NCBI GenBank assembly: GCA_030062745.1
Contig: CP099839.1
Span: 3,167,001 to 3,231,000 of the forward strand
Reading direction: 5' to 3'
Source of the DNA: Capitulum mitella
Lineage: Eukaryota > Arthropoda > Thecostraca > Pollicipedomorpha > Pollicipedidae
DNA: 64,000 nt
Shown here: positions 1-12,222 of the stretch, piece after piece
Layout: each line of letters starts with the position of its first letter
Numbering within the stretch: the first letter of the stretch is position 1
The notes under the pieces: model-generated
Databases searched by the model: none
What the model was told of the DNA's origin: nothing
What the model saw: only the letters and a program-made list of their open reading frames with translations
Position numbers and translations under genes: made by a program

Positions 1-197
1 CTCTGTTCGCATCATCTATCTTCGTTACATTAGCCATGATGAGGGTAGTTGTCGGTTGTGATGAATATGAAGTACTTAGACAGACGTCAGTTTCGTATGG
101 GGCCGTTTTGAAGTAACTGTTATCAAGCTTTACCTGTTGTTTCCATTATTGTTATCTTCTCGGGCCTGGCAGTTGGCCTTGATTCGCCCAGCGAACA

Positions 198-596
198 TCA
201 GAGGCCAAGGCAGAGCATTTTGTGTTGACATGTGTGGAGTGATATTTGTTCGTCCATGCGTTGTGTATCCGTTGTCCAGAACTGTTTTGGCGGGGTTTTC
301 TTCTTTTTTGCGTCAACGCCAATCATGCGGCCTTTGGATACTGGTGGGAAGATTCTCTTTATCGCCCGCCCAGTCACCGACTGCAGCTCACGTAAAGTAC
401 TTGGGCTCACAGCGACAAGTAATTCTCCGGGAGATGCGTGGAACGTGGACTCCCTGTGAACGGCTATCAGTCTGTTGGACAGCTCCCGAAACTGTTCACA
501 CGTCTCAGGCGTTATGTGTTTGGATTCAAGATGCGAAATGGCTGAAGCAGCGACGGCTGAAACTACGAACTCCTTACGCCCAGGCTTCGAGCACAT
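198..596 (-). CDS. Hypothetical ORF of unknown function, doubtful
   Basis: An open frame of about 132 codons lies on the minus strand in a stretch of ordinary base composition. Its translation is mixed hydrophilic, with a run of lysines near residue 98 and no signal peptide, membrane segment or motif that I recognise. It could be one exon of a larger gene or a degenerate transposon ORF. The plus strand is also open over the same interval, which weakens both readings. No function is proposed. Confidence 0.2.
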   Translation of the reverse strand: MCSKPGRKEFVVSAVAASAISHLESKHITPETCEQFRELSNRLIAVHRESTFHASPGELLVAVSPSTLRELQSVTGRAIKRIFPPVSKGRMIGVDAKKKKTPPKQFWTTDTQRMDEQISLHTCQHKMLCLGL

Positions 597-949
597 TCAC
601 CTAGCTGGATGATCACTGCGAACATCTGTGTCAAGCCGGCTGGCGGCCCTGCTATATGTTTTAACCACTTGCTTATGCTCGTTCTTAGTTCATAAGTTTG
701 TGCACCAGCCATGGTATCGTTAAAGGAGCACGTGACGAGAAATAGGTCGGATGAAATCCGGCAAATGATTCAGAAGAATACGTATATCCGTCATATCACG
801 CCCCTAGGCGGAATGCCGCTGGTAACTTTGCCGTAGCTGAGAATATCATGGTCACACATTGGGGGCAGAGACAAAAAAAGTTTAGATAAAAGCCCAGGGT
901 ACATTTGGCTTTTCGCGTCGTCCCGGAGAAAATCGTATCTCGGAATGGA

Positions 950-2080
950 CTCGGTGCGGGCGGTCATGTGTCATGCGGGCCTTGACACCACGTCACTGAA
1001 AACCTGACGTTCCCGTCGTCCGATTGTGGTTTCCACTGGGGTGCCGTGTGTGCACCAGGTCCGCGCCGCCGTTTGTCACGCGCCCTGGGAAGCTCGTTTC
1101 TCCTGCCAGCCGCGGGTCGCTCGGTACAGAGCCGGTAAAGTGTTCGGCCGCCGGCACATCTACAGCGAGACCCGAGGCGATGTATCGCGGGCGGACGCCG
1201 TGTCGGGGTCAGACGGCCGGGCTCTGACCGGGCGTGACGCGCGTCTGCGGACGGCGACACCGTCACGTCACGTCACGTCACGTGACGGCGAGACGCCTGC
1301 CTCGGCAGCGGTGTGAGTCTGTCCGCCGCTGTCCCCACATTATTCAGGGCGGCCGGCGAGACCGGAGAAACTGGCGACGGTCAGCGCTGGACCGCAGCCC
1401 GGCCCCCGCCGCCACCCGAGGGGGACGCCCCGGACCGCCCGGACCGACCCGGGGTGTCGGCGCGATGTCGGCTGTGTCGTGTCACAGGTCGGCTGTGCCG
1501 CTGGGGACGTGAGGTGCCGCTGCCGCGCGCTGCCCGGCCGCCAGACGGCCGCCGCTCCCGGACTCCAAGTGAGACGCCGCGCGTCTCAGTGAAGTCGACC
1601 GAGAACAATGCCCAATCGCTTCCGGATGGGATCCGGCCGCGGGGCCAGAAAGAACGGACGGACAGGTCCAGGTCTCGGTACTTGTGACCCGGGCGTCTGC
1701 GTTTCACCCGAGGCCGGCCGACCGGGGCGGCTCTTCTCTATTAAATCGACACGTACGGCGCGCACGGACAGGGCGCCCCGCGGCACGGAACCGCCCATTT
1801 GTTCTCGGAGAGCGCCGGCCAGGAAGCGTGAATGTGATGGATCCGAGCCGGGTTTGAATGCGCCGTCGGTCCGCTGCGCCTGCATGCTGGCAGTTTCTCT
1901 GTTTTGGAAATGTCGAGGAAAACCCATGGTTCCCGTCGAACCGGCCGTGGCGCCTGCTGTGCTGCGTGCCTTTCGGTGGAACGGAAGGCAAATGACTGAT
2001 ATCCGTTGACGTGAAAGGATGCAGTTACGGCGCTTTTCACTCAGGTAGCGCGTGTGGCTGACGGGTTCGGGCATTGGCGC
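950..2080. promoter_or_regulatory. GC- and CpG-rich island, no confident exon
   Basis: The composition changes abruptly here to high GC with frequent CG dinucleotides, unlike the flanks. Several overlapping open frames exist on both strands, as expected from GC richness alone, and none resembles a known protein. It contains the CGTCA tandem repeat listed separately. It may be a CpG-island promoter or an unrecognised 5' exon. The region from 2080 to 3800 that follows is AT-richer and shows no gene; it has a G13 run near 2105 and a small CATGACATG-type repeat near 3320-3350. Confidence 0.3.
1261..1286. promoter_or_regulatory. Tandem CGTCA repeat ending in CACGTGACG
   Basis: Five consecutive CGTCA pentamers lead into CGTGACG, which creates a CACGTG E-box at the end. 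CGTCA/TGACG is the half-site for CREB/ATF bZIP factors and CACGTG is a bHLH site. The sequence is seen directly; a regulatory function is inferred from its position inside a CpG-rich island. Confidence 0.35.
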
Positions 2081-3803
2081 CCTGCGCTGTGACTGTTCAC
2101 ATTAAGGGGGGGGGGGGCTGGCTGACGGTTGTCGTGGCTAAGTTCGTTTCATCCCGGGATTTAGAGGAAACGTCGAGTGGCTTAGGTGTAGCCATTAATA
2201 ACTGAAAGCGCCCGGTCTGGGAGGTACACATACATAATATAGCTTCATAAGTCATAAGCGTATCTGTTCGTTTGTGCGTACAGCTTGGCCTGCGTGTGCG
2301 TACATGTTATACCGGGTGTTTATTTTTTCTTCATGGGATGCGGTGTCGTGACAGTTCACACGTCTCTGTTGCTGAGTTCACACGCAACTGTCGCCGGCCC
2401 GGAAGCGTTCATGGCTGTCAGTGCAGAGCTGGTGTGGACGACTGGTGCTCACTGTTCACAGCTGTCAGTATGAGGCTGGTATAGACGGCTAATAGAGCGT
2501 GGTGGTACGTAATGCCAGATAGTCTCGTCTCGAGTGCTTCGAACCTGACGAAGCGCACCGAGGAGGCTGGAGACGCTGGCGTTCGTCTTTACCGTTCAGT
2601 AGATTGGCAGCAGTGTCTTCACTGTAGCGTCCAGCCGTCGCAACGAAGAGACACACGTCTTAAAAAAAACTTTTTATGGGCACGTGGGAAATCGACGTGG
2701 CAAACGGCAGCTGACTGACGAGGCCTGCCACGCGCACTTCTCTTGAGCAAATTGTTTTCGGTGGGCCATCCTCCTACTGTTAATAGAACAACTAGCTGTT
2801 CCATGTTACAGCTTTAAGTACGTTACGCTGCCGGAGAGTTTTTGCTTACCCTCATCTTTGGATTGAAGATTCATGACATGCCCCAAGTTTTTGATGAAAC
2901 CTATGCCCCGTGATAAATGATTCTTAAATGATTCATAAAAGTCTCATAGCGGTTTTTCATAAGGGTCACTTGGGCACCGGGTGATGAGTGCGGCCATGCC
3001 ATAATAGTTGGAAGTTTGGTGGGAAGTCGTTTTTACGAAGGGGAGTTTTTGTGTAGATCGGATTGAGAACGTTTCATATCACTTATGGTCATGGAAGATA
3101 TGTTCGCATAAGAAATAAGCAGCGTGCTTCAAACAGTCAAACCAGATCAGTCCAGGTCCAGGTCATGGCCAGAGCCAAGAACCAGATCACCTTGATATTT
3201 ATGAAAATCTGACTTAAGAGAAATGCTGCATATGCCATGTTTGTTAACGTGATATGTACCATGTCAGTTGATGTATTTTGCTTGCATCACTTTATATGCA
3301 CACAGTCCTCTTTGATATGTCATGGCATGACATGACATGGCATGTCGAAGTCTGAAGACCCATTGACTGAGTTTTTGGCATAAAAAGAACGTAGAAAAAA
3401 TGTACCCTTGTAGTGTGTTGTTTCTGGGTCTCCTTTTGCATTAGAAAATCAAGGGTTTTTCATGATCCCCATCCAGCCCGGCGAAGCCTGTTTGCGTTTT
3501 ACTGCGAGTATATATGTTGCGAAAGTAGCATGCTTATTGGTTGGATAATGACATTCGATCTCTGTCCATGGCTGTAGTATGTCACCGACAACAGATGCCT
3601 AGACACACCGATATGTGTGTTGGCATCTGTATCAAATCAGCGTCTGTTTCTCGCTCCATTGCCCTAGGAATAGTGCGCCATGGGCGTCAGCGCACAACGA
3701 AGTCTCCAGGGCGCGTGGTCTCCTGTTTTCACGCAGCGCCATCACCGTCAACGGCCGCCACTTGGCGGACAATCGAGTGACTGGTTCTCGTCCTGGCCCA
3801 CAG

Positions 3804-6800
3804 GTGTCGCACCATCCGCCCATGTTGGCCCAGTTTTGCGAGGGCTCCGGCTGGGAGTGCTACCAGGAGTTCACCATGTCGTCCAAGTTCCGCGGCAAAT
3901 ACCTGCAGGTCATCCCGCTGGGCATTTCGCACCTGCACTTCACGAAGACAGGTGCGTGACGGCGGAGTTGGCGGGAGAACAGCTCGAGTGGCTCAACTGG
4001 AACGGCCCCATCTCACCGGCGTCGGGCTGATCCTCGTGTTGGGGCTAGCTAGGAGATTTCCGGACGTCAGTTCGTTGGGTGATGACGAGATCTGTCTGTG
4101 ACTTTCGGGCCAAAGCTTTTGCGTAGATCTGGCAATACTTTTGACGTTTGCTGGGCATTATCGTGAATGTATCGTCCGTGGTATTCGTTTGCCGTGTTAA
4201 CTATTCATGCTAGTTGCGTTGATGCCAGGGTAAACTCCAGCGCAATGTCGGCATCCGAACAGGTCATCTTTGTTCGTGTTTCAACGTTCCACGTCGACAC
4301 GTTTGCCCCAACTGAAGCTGCCGCATTTTCTCTTCTGAACGGAGCGCGATACGCCCTTGCCAGACAGCCGAGTCTGTCCCTGGCCGTTGTGCACGAGCTG
4401 GTGCCGGGCGCGTGACGCGTGCGCCGCCGGACAGGCAACCACCTGACCTGGCGGAAGGTGACGACCACCGTGCACAACATCATCGTGGGCCGGCTGTGGG
4501 TGGACCAGCACGGCGACATGGAGATCGTCAACCACAAGACGGGCGACAAGTGCAACCTGAAGTACGTCCCGTACAGCTACTTCTCGCGGGACGTGCTCCG
4601 GAAGGTGAGGGCGAGACGACGCGGCCGCCGCCGCCGGCGGAGGCCGCGCCGGGGAAGGGACGACCTCGGGCGGATGTTGGCCGCAGAAAGAAGGCATTTG
4701 AGACATTGCAGGTCGTTATGTGTCGTTATGCTCGCTAATCGTGAGCGGTGTTCGAGGGGATGATGTTATTTTGCATCGTCGTCCGTTGCGTGAATGCGCG
4801 GTAATGGGCATTGCGCTTATCTGGGCCAGCCGCTTCACTGCTGGTGACGTGAACGTGTATTACACCTTCACTCCGTGCCACGGTCGCTCTCGGGCGCGCC
4901 CCTGTGCCGGTGTTGTCGCACCCGGAGCCGTGCGGCGCGCCGTGTCGCGTGTCCACGTGTAGCGCGCTCGGGCCGTAGGTCGCGGCGGCCGCTGTCCGTC
5001 CCCGGACGTCCCGCGGGACCGTCGCCAGACCAGGCCGCGGCCGGCCAACTCCGACTCCGACTCCGACTCCGACTGTAACTCCGGCTCCGGCCCCGACTCG
5101 GTCCGCTTACGTCCCTGGCGCCGTCCGTGTGTCGCCAGGTGACGGGCTGTGTGACGGACGCCACCGGCCAGGTCCGGTGGGTGCTGATGGGCACCTGGGA
5201 CCAGAAGATGGAGTGCTGCAAGGTGCTCAACTCCAACACGTCCGTCAAGGGCAAGCCAGTGATCGAAACGGGCCCTCCGCGTCTGCTGTGGAAGGCCAAC
5301 CCCATACCGTGAGTGTTCGCGGGAACTGCTGTGGAAGGGCAGCCCCATATCCTTATTGTCCACTGGTCGTCCCATGGAGGCTGATAAAGGCAAAACTAGC
5401 GTAAAAGGATGCTTGTTTCTGGCATAAAAACGAGAACAGTTATTCTCTTCTCGGCGCTGGATAGTACTAGGATCGCCCGCGGCCCTGTGTGCCGGTGCCG
5501 GTGCTGGTGCTGCCGACTGTGCCGCCCGCGCTGGCTCTGACCGGGCGGCGCCGTCGCAGTCCGGAGGCGGAGAAGTACTACAACTTCAGCCAGCTGGCGA
5601 TCGAGCTGAACGAGCCGGAGGAGGGCGTGGCGCCGACCGACTGCCGGGTGCGGCCCGACCAGCGCCTCATGGAGGAGGGTCGCTGGGACGAGGCCAACGA
5701 GGAGAAAGTCAGGTGCGCGTCCGCCGCGAACGGGCGGGGCGAGGGCTGCTGGCTGCTTTCGGCGGTTGGCTGTCGGGTGTGTGTCTGTGTCTGTGTCTGC
5801 CAAGGGTGAAGCCCCTAGGTAGGCGAGGTGGTAATGGGAAACTGGTCTTTTTAATGAATGTGCTCTGGAAAGTTCGAAGCTTTGTCGTTAAGAGACTGTA
5901 TCGTGTTTCGCGTGTGCTCGGTAGTACGTTTTCCGTCGTGAAAATCCGGCACGGTGTCGACGGCCATTTTCGATGGCAGTGTGCCGGTGATATTCACGCT
6001 GCTCCTGTCGGACGTCCTGGTATTCGAGCTCAGGCGCCGGTAGCCGACCGGCCGGCCGGCAGCCTCTGAGCTGTGGAGAATGCGGGTCGACTGTTCTGAC
6101 TGACGACCGCTCGGCTGGCTGGCTGGCTGGCTGGTTCGGTCAGGTGTTCAGTCGTGAGAGCGGTTTTCGCCAACCCGGCCGGTGTCGTGGGTTTGTGACC
6201 GCAGGCTGGAGGAGAAACAGCGGGCAGTGCGTCGCAAGAGGGAGGCGGAGGCCGAGGCGGCGGCGGCAGAAGGTACGTCGAAGGGGCGGGACGCGGTCCT
6301 CCTCCCGCCGGAGAGGTCAGGGGTCGTACACCGCAGACTGGGGCTGTGCGGATCATTGTTTACGGTATATTGATTCGCTGAACCGCAGATGGCTGGCAAA
6401 AAAGGTATCGGTGCCGATACCGGTACCGATACCGGACGCGATAGAATGCACTCGATTCTGTGGATCAGAGTATGATGGGACACACCCAGACCCACCAGAA
6501 CTTCATGAAATGCGGCCAGATTGGCGGACAGGGGTGCCGAGGTTTGCAGGATCATTCAGGGCATGATAAACCGTAGTCAAAAAGCCCAGCGTGAATTAAA
6601 ATATTCACCGGACGCAGTGTGTAGCTTGTCTAAGCACCTACTCTGCGTCCGAGTGCGAAGAGTTTCACTGTGATGTGTTGTTATACTCTGCGGAGTTTAG
6701 CATCCACAAAGCATTAAATCTCGATGTCCCTCGTCCTTCAGGGATATCGGCCAGACACCCTGCATTCCATGCGTTAATGGCCGTCGCGTGATTGGATAGC

Positions 6801-6975
6801 GGCGGTATCTGACTGCGCCCCGTGATCCTCAGGCGTGGAATACAAGGGCCACGGACCGGCTTGGTTCCGCAAGGAGCTGGATCCGTACACCAGCCAGTAC
6901 ACGCACATGTACACGCGCGAGTACTGGGAATGCAAGGAGAAGGGCGACTGGTCGCGCTGTCCGGACATCTTCTAG
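3804..6975 (+). CDS. OSBP: Oxysterol-binding protein, C-terminal six exons (partial gene)
   Basis: The exons are 3804-3951, 4435-4604, 5139-5308, 5560-5712, 6205-6272 and 6833-6975, all with AG acceptors and GT donors. They sum to 852 nt, or 283 residues plus TAG. The piece starts in phase 0 with VSHHPP, so the EQ of the ORP fingerprint EQVSHHPP must end the preceding exon, which I do not find. Further landmarks are HNIIVGRLWVDQ, VNHKTGDKCNLKYVPYSYFS, LMGTWDQKMEC, PTDCRVRPDQRLMEEGRWDEA, a basic/acidic helix (LEEKQRAVRRKREAEAE) and the terminus YWECKEKGDWSRCPDIF. These match animal OSBP (OSBP1/2 type) rather than other ORPs. The family exchanges sterol for PI4P at ER-Golgi contact sites. The PH domain, coiled coil and FFAT motif should lie upstream, probably outside the window. 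No AATAAA was seen in the kilobase after the stop. The gene is convergent with the GPCR at 8618-11980. Confidence 0.95.
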
Positions 6976-7900
6976 GCGGCGCCGGCCGGCCCGTGCCGTC
7001 CCTCGCCGGTGACGGCGGCGGCGGCGGCGGGCCGCGCTGGCCGGGCCGTCGGCGGCCCGTACGGCGCGCGAACCCGCCGCCGGCCGCCGCCTGCTGTCGC
7101 GGGCGTGCCGTCGGCCGGAGCGAGCAGCAGTCTTTCGGGAGAGTGCGCCCGCCGGGCGCCGCGCGCCGGACGAGCATCGACCGGCGAATCGAGCATTCCT
7201 GGTAGCGGTGTCTTCTGCGAGGCCCGGGCCGTGGACGCGGCCACCCGCCTGCTGCCGGCCCGTCCGGAGGGCGGACCGAGTGCAGTCGGCGGCGGGCCGT
7301 CCCGCGCCGGGACCTCGGCACGGTTTGGGCGTGACGCCGTCGACGCGAGTGGCCGGCGAATGGCTCGGCTGGTGGGCAGGGTCTAGGTCGGCGTCGGTCC
7401 GGGCGGGGCTCGGCCTGCCGCCGCCGAGCGACGTGGCGCGGGCGCCGCCGTCGTCCGCTGGTGGCGCGGGAGAGCGGAGAGCGGCCGGAGCTGCGCCGTC
7501 GGGCCGTGCCGGTGTGGGGCGCCGCCGCCCGGCCGCCGCGCGGCATATCCTGTCGCGGCGCTGACTGGCGGCGCCGGAGAGCGCGGATCTTTTGTGTGTG
7601 CGCGCGCGTGTGTGGTTTGTACATTGCCTTGTGTGGGCTGGACGGGCCGCCGTCCGCCGGCCTCGGCGGCGTGCGCAACATTAACGCTTCGTGATTGTGA
7701 TCGGAGTTTGAAGGCACGGTCGGCACCGGGCCGGCCCTGCCGTGGTCCTGTGGGCTATTGGGGTTTACGGTATATAATGTTGTATTTATGTCGGTGGTCG
7801 GCCGCCGCCGCGCTGTAGGCGCCGGCAGCCTTCGCTCCTGGTTAACGGTGTACTGCGCTATGGTAGACAATAACGCGCCGCTGGTCGCCGGAAGCCTGAC
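6976..7900 (+). other. Probable 3' UTR of OSBP / intergenic, very GC-rich
   Basis: This stretch is extremely rich in GC and CG, so both strands contain long spurious open frames, including a minus frame of about 400 codons that I reject. Around 7677-7870 the sequence matches, in reverse complement, positions 63395-63575 beyond GPCR copy B. It is therefore the distal end of the inverted duplication. No polyadenylation signal is evident. Confidence 0.5.
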
Positions 7901-8617
7901 CCCTCTCGGGCCGGAAGGTCCGCGGCAGGGGCGGGCGTCCAGTCAGCAGAACGACGCCTCAGGAGGTGTTTTATGCGTTTTCGGTCTGTTTGCCCGCGAC
8001 AGGTTCCAAATATATCCACCCAGGTGATGATCGGGCGTCTTGGCTGGATGTTGGCTTCGTGAACGTCGGGACGCGGCCGGCGGCGTTGTCCGCACGAGTC
8101 TGGTGCGAACTTGAGCCCCGGGAAGACGTCGGTGCATCTAATCCGGACGTAGCCACGAAGGCGGGATCGTATCAATGTGCACGCTCTGAAGATGCCGTCC
8201 TGACGCGCCATGACGGTGTTCACTTGTTTTCGAATAATGCGGAAGTAAGTGATGGCCACTAAAACGAAGCGTTTATATTTCAAAATATTCCCTGCGGAGA
8301 TGGATGTCAGAATCCTAAAACCGGTGTCGTGCAGACTCAACCATCAGTACAACCGAGCGTTCTTCGGCAAGGTGCACACCGCATCAAACGGATGGAAAAC
8401 CGCCAAATGATCTAGAGCGCTGATAATTTGACGTGCCCATAGTCCCATAGTGCTCCTCCAGGCAGAGGTACAGTTGGCGTGTTTCGTCACAGCGCAGCAC
8501 GACAGACGTGACCGCGTCACGCCGGAGCTCACTGACGTCGTTCCGCCTTCAGGGGGCAACAGTCTGCGCGGCGCCAACGATGGCCGCGAGCCGGTGCTGT
8601 TCACGCTGTCAGGTACC

Positions 8618-11600
8618 CTAGAGATGGGTGGTGACGACTGAGGCGTTCTCCTCTGTCTCCCGGTCCTGCGGGTCTTCTGGCCGGGGCTCTGCACGGCCGG
8701 TCCCGTCCTCTGGGAGCGCCGACGGGCCTCCGTCCGGTCGGCCGTGCGGGCTCCGACCGGCAGCACCCTCAGCCGGCTCCTGGTCGGCCGCGCGCCACCT
8801 GGGCGGCGGGAACAGGGCGGCCATGCTGGAGGTCCAGCTGGTCACGAGGCGCAGTATCCACGCTCGAACGCTTCAGGTCTTCACGCCGGAATTTTGCTGA
8901 ATCCAACTCCGCCCGAATGAAAATGGTTTTTTTCAAGCCATCCGACAATTAGAAATGTTGACGTCAAAGCTGATTTTAGAACGTTAGCCTGTTGCCATCA
9001 AAGTCAAGTAACTGCTGATACGTAGACATCCAATCTCGTGCCACTCATCGCGAACTGTGTGCGTCTGTGTGTATGGGGGAGGGGGTGATAAGAGTCTCAG
9101 GACACTCCGACAGCTGGGGCATATGGCGCTCGTCATCACAAATTGCGAATCCACGAATCGAATAAATCGGAGAATATTGCTACCTCTCTATACCGTCCAT
9201 GCTGAAGGTTGCGAAGATGAAGACTCCCTGTAGCGTGTTCAGGATGACGAAGACGTACTGCAGCGGCTGGAAGTCGAACCAGCCCGCGGCCAAGCCGACC
9301 ACCCAAGACAGGCCCATGATCGCAGCCAGCCAGGAGGAGACCCGGAGAGTTTTCTGAAACGGCATAACATGGCGAGTAACACATGTAACGTCGAAGCCGA
9401 TGTAGGCATTCAGCGGTACCAATGTAGCTACGATTCATCTCCGTGACCTAGTTACAACACCATCCCTCAGGAAACATCATACACAACAAAATGAGAACGA
9501 TACGAACTCCGCGGCACTGCAGTGCGGGGTCACTGACCCGGGGCCGGCTTCTGGACGAGCGCGCTGTCGCAGAGGTCGACGCCTGGATCAACCTCGCGCT
9601 GGCCACGAACAGCACCACGTTCACGGCCATGGTGGCGGCCAGGGGCGCGGCGAAAAACGCCACCAGCGCCCGGCGCCGACTGAACCAGCAGACTCGCTCG
9701 CCGAAGCCGGGCCGGTACTGGTCCGGCACGGCCGGGGACGTGTCGGCCACCACGGCCGCCACGCCCGCGGCCGTGGTCGCCGTGCAGGCGTACAGGGCGT
9801 ACAGGGCGAACCGCTTCAGGCGATGTCCGCCGGAGACGCGGAGAGACGTGCTCGCCCTCCTGGGAGACGCGGATAGAATGGTGACGGGTCAGAGTCTCCG
9901 TCTGCTGACTCGTAATGCCCGAGTATCGTCGACTGAATAGGCCTCCTCGCCAGTTTCCGACGGACTTTCAACGGCATTGAAACAGTGCGTGTGCAGAAGA
10001 AACCAGAACAGAGTGAGAACAACATCAGACTAGATTACTTTGATTTATGTAAGAGACGGGCCACTTCCGCACTGAGAGCACTTCGTGCACGTGGTGTAGC
10101 AATGCGGCGCGGAAAACAGAAGTAATAGCAGTGCAGATAACGCACGTCCACCACTTCTCATTGATAGGTGTACGAGCCAATTCAGCAGGTAGAGTGGCAG
10201 CACTACCACCTTTAAAATGTTTTAACATAAGCCCTATTGTGTTGTATGGAGACAAATGACCTCAGAATGGTTCTCTACCAACTTTAAAACGAACCCACGC
10301 ACACATTCACATTGAGTACCTTGCGATTCTGAAGACGTCGTAAGCCAGGACATTCATCCAGAAGAGGGATCCCATCATGGAGAAGTACGTGACGGCGGCA
10401 AGCAACGCACAGCCGCGAGCGCCCGGCTCCTGAGATGGCGACACCAGGAAGCAGAGGTAGCCAATCAGCAGGCAGACGGTCAGTGACGTCATACTCTTCC
10501 CGGGCGGGTTCCTTAGTTCTGGCACGGCCATGACGGCCACCAGGTGCAACAGCAGACACAGCACTGACGCCACCAGACACACCAGCGAAATGTACGAGAG
10601 GGCGCCGTCGAACTTGCTGAGGTCCTCCGTCACGGCACAGACGACAAGCTCGCCATCGCGCAGCTCGAACTCTCCAACCGTGTATGTGAGGTCATGCACG
10701 GGCACATATACGGTACCATTTTCCACTGTTACATACTCAAAATCTGTGTAAAAATGTTTGGGACAGAAGGCAAAGCTGGCATGGCTGGTGCCATTCGATG
10801 TTTGGTTTCTTTTGTTCAGAACGTCGCTGCTAACCACGGCATCGCCGCACGACCCATCTGGGAGTCTAAAGCGCCGTGCACCACACACCACGTCTCGGCA
10901 CCTCTTGAAAAAAGGATCCCAGAGTTGTGAGCTGGAGCACGCGTTGCCTGGGCCGGTCTGGTCGCCACCGAATCGGTGCGTGATGCGCACATGGAGGAAG
11001 ACCGAAACCTCTGGTTCATAATCAGTAAAATCTGGCCACAAGCAGTCCATTGACACATAGTTGCAAATGGCGCAATGCACGTTTCGATAGCGGACTAAGT
11101 CACCGGCTGCCTCAGACGACGCCGTGATGTAAGCATTGTACGCACCACACAGCTCTTCAATTTCGGGCTCTGTCCAGTTCGGTGCGCAGCTACTGATTTT
11201 TTGTTCGCAAGGTCGCAACAGATAGTCAAGAGTCTTCGGAAAGTAAAACCCGACGTTACATTCATGGAAGGTCTCATTATCGCCGTCGAGCAAATACACG
11301 CCCCACTGTCCGGCGCTGTTACGCACAAGGTTTTTCTCGATAAACGCGCTGGTGATGTTGAGCTCGTACTGCATATCCGCCGTGATGGACTCGCAGTCGA
11401 CGCCGGAGGTCCAGGGGACGGAGCCCCGGGCGTCCTCGTGGCAGACGGCGCAGTAGACGTTGCCGTAGGTCATCCTGCTGACGCGGTTGCTGACGGGCAG
11501 GCCCGCGAACGGGTCCTCGGCTCCGTCGCCGGAGCACAGCCGCCGTACGGAGTCGTCTCCCCAGCGGTCTGGGCACCGCGTCACCATGTACACCGACCGC

Positions 11601-11980
11601 TCGTAGGCCGGGATGTCCCGGCAGCTGAGGTCGCCGCGGGCGGCGGCCGGCGCCGCCACGTCCAGGCAGCAGTCGCCGTACACGCCGCACTCACGATCGC
11701 ACGAGCACCGGCCACTGCCCCAGAAAATCGACCGGCACCTGCTGCCGCCGCTGAGCGTCAGGTTCCGCGAGGCGAGGTCGGCCTCGACGCGCGCCAGCAG
11801 TCGGGCGTTGTCGCGAGTCGCGCGGTCCGTGGCGCGGTCCGCCGACCCAGAGCCGGTGCCGAGCAGCAGCAGCACGGCCACCGCCGCCGCTCTGGCTGCG
11901 GACGGCGCGGCGGCCGGCCCCGGCGCTGTCACGGAGACGGCCGTCGCCGCCGACCGGCACGGCCGCCGCCGGCCGGCCAT
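8618..11980 (-). CDS. Methuselah-like family B GPCR with somatomedin-B-like ectodomain module (copy A, intact)
   Basis: Minus-strand exons are 11980-10320, 9859-9538, 9353-9184 and 8870-8618, totalling 2406 nt or 801 residues. All introns are GT-AG and the phases agree. I start at ATG 11980 because a hydrophobic signal segment (about residues 29-46) follows it. Residues about 82-105 hold the somatomedin-B pattern CSCDRECGVYGDCCLD. A long Cys-rich ectodomain with several N-x-S/T sites follows, then the Mth-type pre-TM segment (NGTVYVPVHDLTY...FELRDGELVVC). Seven helices lie near 461-485, 498-515, 523-550, 571-592, 618-644, 669-689 and 690-712. Conserved cysteines are present at the start of TM3 and in the second extracellular loop. 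The tail is Pro/Glu/Arg-rich and cytoplasmic. No GPS autoproteolysis motif is seen, so it is Mth-like rather than a true adhesion GPCR. The ligand is unknown. It is a plasma-membrane receptor that could signal through G proteins. Confidence 0.92.
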
Positions 11981-12222
11981 CGGAGCGGGCCCCGTGCTGT
12001 CAGCAGATGTCTTGCTCAACACCCGCCGGCCGCAGAGGCTGCGGCTGCGGCGTGCCGCTCCTCACCACCCTGTCTCGGGCCGGGCTCGGCGGCGTCCGGT
12101 CGGTCTACTCCCGGCCAGTGGCGTCACTACGGATGTGGGACGACCTCTTGCGTCGAGCGACGCCCGGCCCGCCCACCGGCTGCTTCCTGATGCGGGCAGA
12201 CACAAGCGGGTCACCGGGCCAA
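11981..12222 (-). promoter_or_regulatory. Conserved 5' flank / 5' UTR of GPCR copy A
   Basis: This GC-rich stretch is retained almost unchanged upstream of both GPCR copies (here and at about 58796-59047), while the DNA beyond it is unrelated. It probably holds the core promoter and 5' UTR. I see no convincing TATA box. Confidence 0.4.

Larger units (their letters stand above)
7677..12222 (-). repeat. Arm A of a large inverted duplication (GPCR copy A locus)
   Basis: Compared in reverse complement with 58796-63575, this arm shares the GPCR 5' flank (about 180-240 bp), the first coding block, the transmembrane exons, the C-terminal tail and a distal block of about 180 bp. The sequence between the GPCR stop and the distal block is not obviously similar. 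The match begins near 12222, at the GGCCCGGTGACCCGC motif read on the minus strand. I placed the edges by eye to within tens of bases. Confidence 0.85.

Noticed and set aside
964-2074. Many overlapping frames of 90-160 codons on both strands
   Set aside because: They are typical of a CpG-rich block. None has recognisable content, and no splice sites link them to OSBP.
3541-3803. Open frame running into the first OSBP exon, considered as the missing upstream exon
   Set aside because: It lacks the conserved sequence that should precede VSHHPP, including the EQ, and a CAG acceptor at 3801-3803 marks the exon edge.
6665-7870. Minus-strand open frame of about 400 codons opposite the OSBP last exon and 3' region
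   Set aside because: It overlaps the antisense of a certain OSBP exon. Its length comes from extreme GC richness, and its translation is Arg/Pro/Ala-rich without domains.
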